This document shows, piece by piece, positions 1 through 5,307 of a DNA stretch of 7,837 nt (positions within the stretch are counted from its first letter, which is position 1; every line of letters begins with the position of its first letter). A model generated the notes under the pieces. That model saw only the letters and a list, made by a program, of their open reading frames with translations. It ran no database searches and was not told where the DNA came from. The stretch covers positions 3,535-11,371 of the forward strand of contig HF989200.1 of NCBI GenBank assembly GCA_000431275.1, written 5' to 3'. A program made the position numbers and the translations under genes. Source of the DNA: Prevotella sp. CAG:755 (GTDB taxonomy: Bacteria; Bacteroidota; Bacteroidia; Bacteroidales; Bacteroidaceae).

Positions 1-305
1 ACTGCCGCACCCGCTACACGCTTGAGGCGGGCCGGCCGCAGCCCGTGGTGAGCGCGCCGCACTTCACGACGAGCCTGCTCGAACTGACCGCACCCTATGC
101 CGCCGACCTTGCCGGCCGCGACACGTTCGTGCTCGTCACCTGCGCAGCCGGTCGTGTGGCCCTCAGTGACGCCCACGGCTTCCGTGCCGAACTGGGTGTG
201 GCCGCAACGGCCTTGTTGCCCGCCACGACGGCGTGCGTCAACCTTGAACCCCTCATGGCCGGAACGCGCGTGCTCCTGACAGTGCCGGCCGGTATTATCG
301 CATAA
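1..305 (+). CDS. manA: Mannose-6-phosphate isomerase, class I, C-terminal part (5' end outside window)
   Basis: About 100 C-terminal residues in an open frame (codons from base 3) ending in TAA at 303-305; the start lies outside the window. The protein would interconvert fructose-6-phosphate and mannose-6-phosphate in the cytoplasm, the entry to GDP-mannose. What is seen is the C-terminal beta-barrel pattern of class I isomerases: a [11 protein letters not shown] strand, a stretch resembling the family's 'D-S-F-hydrophobic' strand ([13 protein letters not shown]), then [13 protein letters not shown], resembling the usual 'LIPA...V.LEP' end. The metal-binding catalytic residues lie upstream and cannot be checked. 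The stop is 19 nt before gmd, so the genes are probably co-transcribed, and the GDP-fucose context supports the call. A GTG at 45 is in frame but is surely internal, because the homology-like reading continues upstream of it. The residual doubt is that only a poorly conserved domain is visible. Confidence 0.75.
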   Translation, partial: CRTRYTLEAGRPQPVVSAPHFTTSLLELTAPYAADLAGRDTFVLVTCAAGRVALSDAHGFRAELGVAATALLPATTACVNLEPLMAGTRVLLTVPAGIIA

Positions 306-324
306 CCCCACAAAACTGACAGAT

Positions 325-1401
325 ATGGCAAAAGTAGCGCTAATCTCAGGCATCACAGGGCAAGACGGTTCGTTCCTTGCCGAGTTTTTAATTGACAAAG
401 GTTACGAAGTGCACGGCATACTGCGCCGCTCTTCTTCTTTTAACACCGGTCGCATCGAGCACCTCTATCTCGACGAGTGGGTGCGCGACATGAAAAAACA
501 ACGCCTTGTCAACCTCCATTGGGGCGACATGACGGATTCCAGCTCGCTTATCCGTATTATCCAGCAGGTGCAGCCGGACGAAATCTATAACCTCGCGGCG
601 CAGAGCCACGTCAAGGTGTCGTTCGACGTGCCGGAGTACACCGCCGAGGCCGACGCCGTGGGCACGCTCCGCATGCTCGAAGCAGTCCGCATCCTGGGCA
701 TGGAGAAACGGACGCGCATCTACCAGGCCTCGACGTCGGAACTCTTCGGCAAGGTGCAGGAGGTGCCGCAACGTGAGACTACACCCTTCTATCCCCGCAG
801 CCCATACGGTGTGGCCAAGCAGTACGGCTTTTGGATTACGAAGAACTACCGTGAAAGCTACGGCATGTTTGCCGTCAACGGCATCCTTTTCAACCACGAG
901 AGCGAGCGCCGCGGCGAGAACTTCGTGACGCGCAAGATCACCTTGGCCGCCGCCCGCATTGCCCAAGGCTTCCAGGACAAACTCTATCTCGGCAATCTCG
1001 ACGCCCGTCGTGACTGGGGATATGCCAAGGACTACGTCGAGTGTATGTGGCTCATCCTCCAGCACGACACGCCGGAGGACTTCGTTATCGCTACCGGCGA
1101 GATGCACACCGTCCGGGAGTTCGCGACACTCGCCTTCAAGGAGGCGGGCATCGAGCTGCGCTGGGAGGGCGAAGGCGTCAACGAGCGCGGCATCGACGTG
1201 GCTACGGGACGATCGCTCGTCGAAGTAGACCCGAAGTATTTCAGGCCGTGCGAGGTGGAGCAACTGCTTGGCGACCCGACGAAAGCCAAGACCCTGCTCG
1301 GTTGGAACCCGCGCAAAACGACGTTCGAAGAACTCGTGAGCATCATGGTAGCCAACGACATGCGCTTCGTCAAGAAACTTTATCTCAGAAGCCAGATGTA
1401 A
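325..1401 (+). CDS. gmd: GDP-mannose 4,6-dehydratase
   Basis: A complete 358-residue short-chain dehydrogenase/reductase of the extended type, close to the usual family length. It converts GDP-D-mannose to GDP-4-keto-6-deoxy-D-mannose in the cytoplasm, using tightly bound NADP. Seen in the sequence: the N-terminal nucleotide-binding loop GITGQDG (residues 9-15); the cofactor-contacting [15 protein letters not shown] segment (34-48); and the catalytic set Thr137 and Glu139 in STSELFG plus Tyr161 and Lys165 in SPYGVAK, matching T132/E134/Y156/K160 of the E. coli enzyme. The [17 protein letters not shown] segment that follows is a family hallmark. The ATG at 325 puts the glycine loop at the normal distance from the N-terminus. 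No Shine-Dalgarno is visible, as is usual in Bacteroidota. It lies 19 nt after manA and 24 nt before fcl, which uses its product. Confidence 0.97.
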   Translation: MAKVALISGITGQDGSFLAEFLIDKGYEVHGILRRSSSFNTGRIEHLYLDEWVRDMKKQRLVNLHWGDMTDSSSLIRIIQQVQPDEIYNLAAQSHVKVSFDVPEYTAEADAVGTLRMLEAVRILGMEKRTRIYQASTSELFGKVQEVPQRETTPFYPRSPYGVAKQYGFWITKNYRESYGMFAVNGILFNHESERRGENFVTRKITLAAARIAQGFQDKLYLGNLDARRDWGYAKDYVECMWLILQHDTPEDFVIATGEMHTVREFATLAFKEAGIELRWEGEGVNERGIDVATGRSLVEVDPKYFRPCEVEQLLGDPTKAKTLLGWNPRKTTFEELVSIMVANDMRFVKKLYLRSQM

Positions 1402-1425
1402 GGTGGTGTCAAAGTCTTCATTACG

Positions 1426-2520
1426 ATGAACAAAGATTCAAAAATTTACGTCGCAGGTCATCGCGGCCTTGTCGGTTCGGCCATCTGGCAGAACCTGCTT
1501 TCGAAGGGCTACACCCGTCTTGTGGGTCGCACGCACAGTGAACTTGACCTGCTCGACCCCGTGGCCGTGCGCCGCTTCTTCGACGAGGAGCGGCCCGATT
1601 GCGTTGTCCTGGCCGCCGCTCACGTCGGCGGCATCATGGCCAACAGCCGCTATCGCGCCGACTTCATCTACCAGAATTTGCAGATCCAGCAGAACGTGAT
1701 AGGGGAGAGCTTCCGGCACGACGTGGAGAAGCTGCTCTTCCTCGGGAGCACCTGCATCTATCCCCGCGACGCCGTCCAGCCCATGCGCGAGGACGCCCTG
1801 CTCACCTCACCGCTCGAATACACCAACGAGCCGTATGCTATCGCGAAAATCGCCGGCCTGAAAATGTGTGAGAGCTTCAACCTCCAATATGGCACGAACT
1901 ACGTCGCTGTGATGCCGACCAACCTCTATGGTCCTCACGACAACTTCCATCTTGAAAACAGCCACGTCCTGCCCGCCATGCTCCGTAAGATTTATCTCGC
2001 CCACTGCCTCCGGCGGGGCGATTGGGACGCCGTGCGCCGCGACCTCGGCTGCCGGCCGGTGGAGGGCGTCGACGGGACGGCCTCCGAGGCCGACATCACC
2101 GCCGTCCTCGGCCGCTACGGCATCGCGGGCGACGAGGTGCGCCTTTGGGGCACCGGACGGCCGCTCCGCGAGTTCCTTTGGAGCGAGGAAATGGCCGATG
2201 CGAGCGTATTCGTGCTTGAACATGTAGACTTCAAGGATACCTATGCTCCCGGAACGGCCGACGTGCGCAACTGCCACATCAACGTGGGCACCGGCAAGGA
2301 AATCACCATTGCCCGGCTCGCTGAACTGATTGCGCAGGCGGTAGGCTATGAGGGCAGTGTCACTTTCGACGCATCGAAGCCCGACGGCACGATGCGCAAG
2401 CTCACCGACGTGTCGAAGCTGCACGCCCTTGGATGGCATCACCGCATTGACATCGAAGAGGGCGTCGGACGCATGTTCCGCTGGTACACCGACAACCTCG
2501 ACCGCCGCTTTACGCGCTGA
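1426..2520 (+). CDS. fcl: GDP-L-fucose synthase (GDP-4-keto-6-deoxymannose 3,5-epimerase/4-reductase)
   Basis: A complete 364-residue extended SDR enzyme that epimerises C3 and C5 of the Gmd product and reduces C4 with NADPH, yielding GDP-L-fucose. Seen: nucleotide-binding loop GHRGLVG (11-17); AAAHVGGI (63-70); catalytic Ser108 and Cys110 in GSTCIYP; Tyr137 and Lys141 in EPYAIAK; and His180 in ENSHVLPAM. These match S107, C109, Y136, K140 and H179 of the E. coli enzyme, so both the reductase and epimerase acids are kept. The protein is about 40 residues longer than the E. coli enzyme. The extra length is mostly a segment at about 193-236, just before the LWGTGRPLREFLW motif; I believe similar insertions occur in other Bacteroidales Fcl proteins. 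The ATG at 1426 fits the glycine loop position; the AGGTGG near 1401 is too far upstream to act as a Shine-Dalgarno. It is the last gene of the operon and is followed by a strong hairpin. Confidence 0.97.
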   Translation: MNKDSKIYVAGHRGLVGSAIWQNLLSKGYTRLVGRTHSELDLLDPVAVRRFFDEERPDCVVLAAAHVGGIMANSRYRADFIYQNLQIQQNVIGESFRHDVEKLLFLGSTCIYPRDAVQPMREDALLTSPLEYTNEPYAIAKIAGLKMCESFNLQYGTNYVAVMPTNLYGPHDNFHLENSHVLPAMLRKIYLAHCLRRGDWDAVRRDLGCRPVEGVDGTASEADITAVLGRYGIAGDEVRLWGTGRPLREFLWSEEMADASVFVLEHVDFKDTYAPGTADVRNCHINVGTGKEITIARLAELIAQAVGYEGSVTFDASKPDGTMRKLTDVSKLHALGWHHRIDIEEGVGRMFRWYTDNLDRRFTR

Positions 2521-2539
2521 GCGCGGCGCCGTCATCCGC

Positions 2540-2585
2540 AAAAACGGTCGCCCTGACAGAATTTTCTGTCAGGGCGACCGTTTTT
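2540..2585. terminator. Perfect 22-bp hairpin after fcl, probable intrinsic terminator
   Basis: Arms 2540-2561 and 2564-2585 are exact reverse complements separated by TT (in practice a loop of four or more bases). The left arm begins with five A and the right arm ends with five T, so either strand would give a GC-rich stem followed by a U-run. It starts 20 nt after the fcl stop and should end the manA-gmd-fcl transcript. It could also stop read-through from the convergent EF-G2 gene. The inner half of the stem, CTGACAG/CTGTCAG, belongs to the repeat family described at 2540-2628. Confidence 0.85.
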
Positions 2586-2628
2586 CCTGTCAGCCGACTT
2601 GTAACTTCTGTCAGCCGTCCCGTTTTTC
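2540..2628 (+). repeat. Repeat element A: palindromic core plus three 21-nt units
   Basis: CTGTCAG begins at 2566, 2587 and 2608, exactly 21 nt apart, giving contiguous units 2566-2586, 2587-2607 and 2608-2628. The second and third begin CTGTCAGCCG; the first and third end GTTTTTC. An inverted copy (CTGACAG, 2553-2559) precedes the first unit and forms the palindromic core 2553-2572. The same arrangement occurs in reverse at 5054-5143: the 20-nt core matches at 19 positions, and unit 2608-2628 matches 5123-5143 at 19 of 21. In one frame the units encode a degenerate 7-residue repeat (DRIFCQG, DRFSCQP, TCNFCQP), which I take as a by-product of the 21-nt period rather than a real protein. Function unknown; a REP-like dispersed intergenic element is the closest comparison. 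Confidence 0.8.
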
Positions 2629-2687
2629 CATCCGCTGCGGCTGTGGTTTTCGGCGCCGTGCCGACGTTTCCGCCCACGGGCGCGGGC

Positions 2688-2723
2688 AAAAAATCGGCGG
2701 CGATCCTCACGGACAGCCGCCGA
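2688..2723 (-). terminator. Intrinsic terminator of the EF-G2 gene
   Basis: Read on the - strand, an 8-bp GC-rich stem (arms 2716-2723 and 2694-2701, perfect complements) is followed directly by six T (2688-2693). The 14-nt loop can form a further 3-bp inner stem (TCC/GGA). It lies about 50 nt past the EF-G2 stop codon, the expected place for a rho-independent terminator. Confidence 0.75.
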
Positions 2724-2751
2724 CACACTTAAAATCTTCATTATGACAAAA

Positions 2752-2779
2752 ATAAAAATCCCAGTGAGGATGTTTTTAT
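2752..2779 (-). other. AT-rich hairpin overlapping the EF-G2 stop codon
   Basis: ATAAAAA (2752-2758) pairs with TTTTTAT (2773-2779), and TCC (2759-2761) with GGA (2768-2770), leaving a 2-nt bulge and a 6-nt loop. It includes the stop codon of the EF-G2 gene. On the - strand it is followed by more T, so it could be a weak first terminator or a 3'-end stabiliser. The stem is mostly A/T and the call is tentative. Confidence 0.35.
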
Positions 2780-4932
2780 TCGTCCTTTTCGCTTTCTTCA
2801 AACTCCTTGATGAGTTTGTTCTGCAAGTCGCCCGGAACGAGCTCGTAGCTGGCAAACTTCATGATGAACGAGGCGCGGCCGCCGGTCAGCGAGCTGAGCG
2901 CCGTGGAATAGTTTGACATTTCTTTGAGCGGCACTTTGGCCTGGATCTTCTCGTAACCCGCTTCGCTGCTCATGCCGACGATGAGGCCGCGGCGGCCTTG
3001 CAGGTCGCTGATCACGTCGCCCATCTTGTCGCTCGGCACGAACACTTCGACGTCATAGATAGGTTCGAGGATCTTCGGCCCTGCCTCTTTGAACGCTTGG
3101 CTGAACGCGTTGCGCCCGGCGAGCATGAACGAGAGCTCGTTGCTGTCGACGGGGTGCATCTTTCCGTCGTAGACAATCACACGGACGTCACGGGCGTAAG
3201 AGCCGGTGAGCGGGCCTTGTTCCATACGGCTCATGATGCCTTTCAGGATGGCTGGCATGAAGCGCGCGTCAATCGCCCCGCCGACCACGGAGTTGATGAA
3301 GACAAGCTTGCCGCCCCATTCGAGCGACACCTCTTCCTTGCCCTTCATCGTGACGCGGATTTCCTGGTTGCCGAAGCGGTAGACGGACGGGTCGGGCATC
3401 CCCTCGCTGTAAGGCTCGACGATGAGGTGGACCTCGCCGAACTGTCCGGCGCCGCCGCTTTGCTTCTTGTGGCGGTAGTCGGCGCGGGCGGCTTTCGTGA
3501 TGGTCTCACGGTAGGGAATGCGCTGCTCGCTGAATTCGACGGCGATTTTGTCTATGTTTTCAAGACGCCATTTGAGCGTGCGCAGGTGGAACTCTCCCTG
3601 GCCGTGTACGAGCGTCTGGCGCAGCTCCTTGCTTTGTTCGATTTCCCAGGTCGGGTCTTCTTGGTGCATGCGCACCAGTGCGGCCATCATCTTCTCCGTC
3701 TCGGCCTCGTTGACGGCTCGGATGGCGCGCGTGCACTTCGGGTTGGGGAACTTGATGAAGTTGAAGCGGTTCTCGCAGTCCTTGCCGTTGAGCGTGTTGC
3801 CCGTCTTGACGTCTTTGAGCTTGACCGAGCAGCCGATGTCGCCGGCCGAGAGCGAGGCGACTTTCTCGCGGTTGGCACCGGCGCAGACAAAGATTTGCGC
3901 CATGCGCTCTTTCGAGCCACGGTCGGCGTTGGTGAGGTCGTCGCCTTCCTTGACGCATCCGCTCATCACTTTGAAGTATTGCACTTCGCCTATATGCGGT
4001 TCGATGCCCGTCTTGAAGAAGAAGAGCGACGTCGGTCCCGCAGGGTCGGGCATGACGACTTCGCCGCGTGTGTTGTGCACCGGGGGCATCTCGTCGACGA
4101 AGGGGACGACGTTGCCGAGGAACTCCATCAGTCGGCCGACGCCCATGTTCTTCGTGGCGCAGACGCAGAACACCGGGAAGATGCTCCGCGTCACCATGCC
4201 CTTGCGGATGCCTTCACGCATCTCGTCTTCGGTGAGCGCCTCGGTCTCGAAGAATTTTTCCATGAGGCCTTCGTCGTTCTCGGCAGCGGCTTCGACAAGG
4301 GCCTTGTGCATGGCGAGGGCCTTGTCGTGCTCTTCGGCGGGGATGTCGGTAATGACGGGCTCGCCGCCCTCGGCTCCCCACGTGAGCTGCTTCATCAGTA
4401 TGACGTCGATCAGGCTGTTGAAGTCGGGCCCGGTCTTGACCGGATATTGCACCGGTACGACCTTGGGGCCGTAGATGCCTTGCAGTTCGGCGAGGATGGC
4501 GTCGTAGTCGCACTTCTCGTCGTCGAGTTGGTTCACAAGGAAGATCACGGGCTTGCCCAGCTTTTCCGTGTAGCGGAAGTGGTTCTGCGTGCCGACTTCC
4601 GGGCCATACTGCCCGTTGATGAGCAGGAGGGCGGTGTCCGTCACGTTGAGCGCGGTGATGGCCGCGCCGACAAAGTCGTCCGAGCCCGGGCAGTCGATGA
4701 TGTTGAGCTTCTTCCCGTTCCACTCGACGTGGAACACGGTCGAAAAGACGGAGTAACCGTAGTCCTGTTCGACGGGGAAGTAGTCCGAGACGGTGTTCTT
4801 GGCCGTGATGCGGCCGCGGCGTTTTATCAGACCACTCTCAAAGAGGAGGGCCTCAGTGAGGGTGGTCTTACCTGAGCCGTCATTGCCAAGCAGGGCAATG
4901 TTTTTGATTTCATGTGACTTATACTCTTTCAT
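2776..4932 (-). CDS. fusA2: EF-G2-type elongation factor G paralogue with non-canonical G domain
   Basis: A complete 718-residue protein with full EF-G architecture: G domain with G' insert (about 1-285), domain II, domain III, domain IV (from about 473, PYRETI, then SGGAGQFGEV) and the C-terminal domain V ending in GGRASFIMKF. EF-G moves tRNAs and mRNA through the ribosome. The P-loop GNDGSGKT (16-23) is intact. G3 reads DCPGSDDF (80-87), with Ser84 replacing the catalytic His of DTPGHVDF; G2 is EQDYGYSVFS (55-64) instead of EQERGITITS; G4 is NQLD (134-137) instead of NKxD. His593 in MHPVDSNEL keeps the domain IV tip. This pattern resembles Bacteroides EF-G2, reported to translocate without GTP hydrolysis; orthology is my inference. 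The start at 4932 (MKEYKSHEIKN) gives a normal distance to the P-loop and lies about 40 nt below a promoter. An in-frame start at 5154 would add 74 repeat-derived residues and is rejected. The gene stands alone, convergent with fcl and divergent from uvrA. Confidence 0.9.
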   Translation of the reverse strand: MKEYKSHEIKNIALLGNDGSGKTTLTEALLFESGLIKRRGRITAKNTVSDYFPVEQDYGYSVFSTVFHVEWNGKKLNIIDCPGSDDFVGAAITALNVTDTALLLINGQYGPEVGTQNHFRYTEKLGKPVIFLVNQLDDEKCDYDAILAELQGIYGPKVVPVQYPVKTGPDFNSLIDVILMKQLTWGAEGGEPVITDIPAEEHDKALAMHKALVEAAAENDEGLMEKFFETEALTEDEMREGIRKGMVTRSIFPVFCVCATKNMGVGRLMEFLGNVVPFVDEMPPVHNTRGEVVMPDPAGPTSLFFFKTGIEPHIGEVQYFKVMSGCVKEGDDLTNADRGSKERMAQIFVCAGANREKVASLSAGDIGCSVKLKDVKTGNTLNGKDCENRFNFIKFPNPKCTRAIRAVNEAETEKMMAALVRMHQEDPTWEIEQSKELRQTLVHGQGEFHLRTLKWRLENIDKIAVEFSEQRIPYRETITKAARADYRHKKQSGGAGQFGEVHLIVEPYSEGMPDPSVYRFGNQEIRVTMKGKEEVSLEWGGKLVFINSVVGGAIDARFMPAILKGIMSRMEQGPLTGSYARDVRVIVYDGKMHPVDSNELSFMLAGRNAFSQAFKEAGPKILEPIYDVEVFVPSDKMGDVISDLQGRRGLIVGMSSEAGYEKIQAKVPLKEMSNYSTALSSLTGGRASFIMKFASYELVPGDLQNKLIKEFEESEKDE

Positions 4933-4979
4933 AGCATCGTAGTTTTTAAGATGATTTGCAGGGTGGTTGAAAACCGCCG

Positions 4980-5010
4980 CAAAGTAATCATTTCCACGGG
5001 GACGGCCAAA
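4980..5010 (-). promoter_or_regulatory. Bacteroidota-type promoter for the EF-G2 gene
   Basis: On the - strand TTTG (5010-5007) is followed after 19 nt by TTACTTTG (4987-4980), which matches the -7 consensus TAnnTTTG at seven of eight positions. Spacing and order fit the primary sigma factor promoters of Bacteroidota. Transcription would begin near 4973, giving a leader of about 40 nt that contains an A-rich stretch but no Shine-Dalgarno before the ATG at 4932. This supports the 4932 start over the upstream one at 5154, which lies before the promoter. Confidence 0.65.
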
Positions 5011-5053
5011 CGCCGTGTGTATGTTGTTGAGCAGTTTTTCTGCCGGCGGTCTG

Positions 5054-5143
5054 CCGGACCGTGACGGCTGGCCGTTTTTATGCGACGGCTGACAGGGAAA
5101 TCCGGAGTACTGACAGAAAATCCTGTCAGCCGTCCTGTTTTCC
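5054..5143 (-). repeat. Repeat element B: inverted relative of element A
   Basis: On the - strand, CTGACAG (5129-5123) and CTGTCAG (5116-5110) form the same palindromic core with the same 13-nt offset as in element A. CTGTCAGCCG then recurs at 5095, 21 nt on, and a degenerate CGGCCAGCCG at 5074, another 21 nt on. A still weaker unit may start at 5053. The + strand stretch 5123-5143 is a further unit, 19 of 21 identical to 2608-2628. The element can also fold with 13-bp perfect arms 5084-5096 and 5122-5134. In the EF-G2 reading frame it encodes degenerate 7-residue repeats (DRIFCQY, SGFPCQP, SHKNGQP, SRSGRPP), closely resembling those in element A. Confidence 0.75.
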
Positions 5144-5193
5144 GTGAGGCTCATGCAGTCCGTCCCGTGCGCCTCAGGCGCTGTCGGGGCAGA

Positions 5194-5215
5194 CGGCCGG
5201 CATTTTGTCCGGCCG
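5194..5215. repeat. Short GC-rich inverted repeat upstream of uvrA
   Basis: CGGCCGG (5194-5200) and CCGGCCG (5209-5215) form a 7-bp perfect stem around an 8-nt loop, about 50 nt before the uvrA promoter-like box. No T-run follows on the + strand, so it does not look like an ordinary terminator. It could be an operator or chance in GC-rich DNA. Confidence 0.35.
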
Positions 5216-5263
5216 GGGATGAAGTTGCCGCCGCAGTGAGGCGGCTCTTCGCAATTTTATCCG

Positions 5264-5271
5264 TAACTTTG
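5264..5271 (+). promoter_or_regulatory. Bacteroidota -7 box for uvrA
   Basis: TAACTTTG matches TAnnTTTG exactly and sits 36 nt before the ATG at 5308, a usual leader length. No clear TTTG lies about 19 nt upstream, so the -33 element is weak or absent. It favours the ATG at 5308 over the in-frame ATG at 5287, which would leave a leader of only about 10 nt. Confidence 0.5.
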
Positions 5272-5307
5272 CCCGGATACCCATTCATGTTAACAAGACC
5301 GACCCTT

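Larger units (their letters stand above)
4933..5307. other. Divergent intergenic region between the EF-G2 gene and uvrA
   Basis: This 375-base stretch has no supportable gene. From left to right it holds a leader of about 40 nt and a promoter for the EF-G2 gene (boxes at 4980-4987 and 5007-5010), repeat element B (5054-5143), a short GC-rich inverted repeat (5194-5215) and a promoter-like box for uvrA (5264-5271). Frames that run through it come from the 21-nt repeat or are antisense to uvrA. Confidence 0.7.

Noticed and set aside
316..322. A single CTGACAG just before the gmd start, and another at 276-282 in manA
   Set aside because: There is no palindromic core, no CCG extension and no 21-nt step; the copy at 276 is ordinary coding sequence. 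These are probably chance 7-mers.
388..1263. A 291-codon open frame on the - strand opposite gmd, and a similar one at 1807-2541 opposite fcl
   Set aside because: Both are shadows of clearly conserved enzymes, with no motif and no promoter or start context of their own.
2540..2628. Possible CRISPR array from evenly spaced repeats
   Set aside because: Units are contiguous at 21 nt with no unique spacers, are degenerate, and no cas gene is nearby.
2348..2746. A + strand open frame running from inside fcl through repeat A, encoding cysteine-rich 7-residue repeats
   Set aside because: The first half is out of frame with fcl and the repeated peptide follows from the 21-nt DNA period; no start site or conserved domain supports translation.
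2998..4875. A 625-codon open frame on the + strand opposite the EF-G2 gene
   Set aside because: It is a full antisense shadow of a conserved gene in GC-rich DNA with strong third-position bias; its composition (rich in H, D, V, L, A) is typical of such shadows and shows no recognisable domain.
5043..5057. Small hairpin CCGGC...GCCGG beside repeat B, considered as a terminator
   Set aside because: The stem is only five base pairs, no T-run follows on either strand, and it lies upstream of both flanking genes.
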